This document shows, piece after piece, positions 63,874 through 64,000 of a stretch of 64,000 bases of DNA. Source of the stretch: Halopseudomonas salegens (GTDB lineage: Bacteria; Pseudomonadota; Gammaproteobacteria; Pseudomonadales; Pseudomonadaceae). How positions within the stretch are numbered: position 1 is the stretch's first letter; the number at the start of each line of letters is the position of its first letter. The position numbers and the translations under genes are program-made. The notes below the pieces were generated by a model. That model did no database searches. It was not told the origin of the DNA and worked only from the letters and a program-made list of their open reading frames with translations. The stretch covers positions 2,852,001 to 2,916,000 of the forward strand of contig NZ_LT629787.1 of the NCBI RefSeq assembly GCF_900105655.1, read 5' to 3'.

Positions 63874-64000
63874 ATGCTACTTCGCACCTTTGCACGCAAT
63901 CCGGGGCTATCCCGGGTGCTGATCGCCACCCTATGCGGGCTGCTGATCGCGGCCAATCTGTTGATTTGGCAAGCCCTGACCAATGCGGAAAAGCAGCAGG
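63874..64000 (+). CDS. N-terminal fragment of a membrane protein, cut by the window end
   Basis: An open frame from ATG 63874 (GAGG 6 bases upstream) to the window edge. The 42 visible residues begin MLLRTFARNPGLSRVLIATL and contain one hydrophobic helix (VLIATLCGLLIAANLLIWQA), then charged TNAEKQQ. It looks like a signal anchor. Too little is visible to name a family. Confidence 0.6.
   Translation, partial: MLLRTFARNPGLSRVLIATLCGLLIAANLLIWQALTNAEKQQ

Noticed and set aside
1..64000. Mobile elements, prophage genes, CRISPR arrays, toxin-antitoxin pairs, tRNA or rRNA.
   Set aside because: No transposase, integrase, phage, cas or toxin-like protein, no regular spacer array and no tRNA-like clover leaf was recognised on either strand.

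Overview
The window looks like a chromosomal stretch of a Pseudomonadaceae-type gammaproteobacterium, probably a marine or halotolerant lineage such as Halopseudomonas. This rests on three things: strongly Pseudomonas-like housekeeping proteins; gene order I recall from Pseudomonas aeruginosa (one block like PA0335-PA0353, another like PA5204-PA5230); and a proteobacterial class GN sortase locus, which is common in marine gammaproteobacteria. I see no insertion sequence, prophage, CRISPR array, tRNA or rRNA. Genes are tightly packed, with several ATGA stop-start overlaps and several tail-to-tail overlaps.

Layout. 1-0.9 kb: end of a saccharopine-dehydrogenase-like gene, then a bidirectional terminator. 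0.9-6.6 kb: OprD-type porin, argA, amn and argE (arginine and AMP metabolism). 6.7-10.9 kb: CYTH-CHAD triphosphatase, an orphan GspE/PilB-type ATPase, rlmJ. 10.9-15.3 kb: AraC-type regulator, type-B carboxylesterase lipoprotein, chrA. 15.5-19.3 kb: ilvD and a receiver-GGDEF-EAL protein with degenerate ends. 19.2-22.1 kb: a minus-strand operon tauE-like, lgt, thyA, folA. 22.3-25.4 kb: two envelope proteins, a DUF4397 lipoprotein and a TIG/DUF1566 protein with an N-proximal IPTL-like sorting motif. 25.6-31.5 kb: NRDE protein, rppH-ptsP, HAD phosphatase, rlmI. 31.7-35.5 kb: HDOD protein, GcvR-like ACT protein, then a DUF1538 / PII-like / CBS operon. 35.5-42.2 kb: anchored SDR, MFS transporter, the arsR-GAPDH-arsJ arsenate-detoxification operon behind a perfect 36-bp palindrome, and mgtE. 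42.4-44.9 kb: an AMP-phosphorylase-type enzyme paired with a PRPP-synthase-like protein. 45.0-49.8 kb: VIT/vWA sortase substrate, sortase, CreB-like regulator and CreC-like kinase in one operon. 49.8-54.3 kb: gcvT-gcvH-gcvP. 54.4-57.1 kb: fbpA-fbpB behind a Fur box. 57.2-61.6 kb: the ygfB-pepP-ubiH-ubiI operon. 61.7-64 kb: ZapB-like protein, zapA, 6S RNA, 5-formyl-THF cyclo-ligase, a 42-aa membrane protein, an EVE protein and a truncated gene.

The most unusual signal is non-coding: three copies (5282-5389, 29958-30066, 30170-30272) of a structured element lying only between convergent genes. Each has a long, nearly perfect outer stem whose sequence is different in every copy. It encloses an inner hairpin with a conserved AGGGAC/U loop and compensatory stem changes, then a conserved single-stranded stretch with a second short GGA-loop hairpin. 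The shape and the loops are conserved, but the stems are not. The loops match the CsrA/RsmA recognition motif, which suggests an RNA-level function or a hairpin-type mobile repeat. Other items worth a second look are the sortase-CreBC operon without creD, the DUF1538-PII-CBS operon and the AMP-phosphorylase/PRPP pair.
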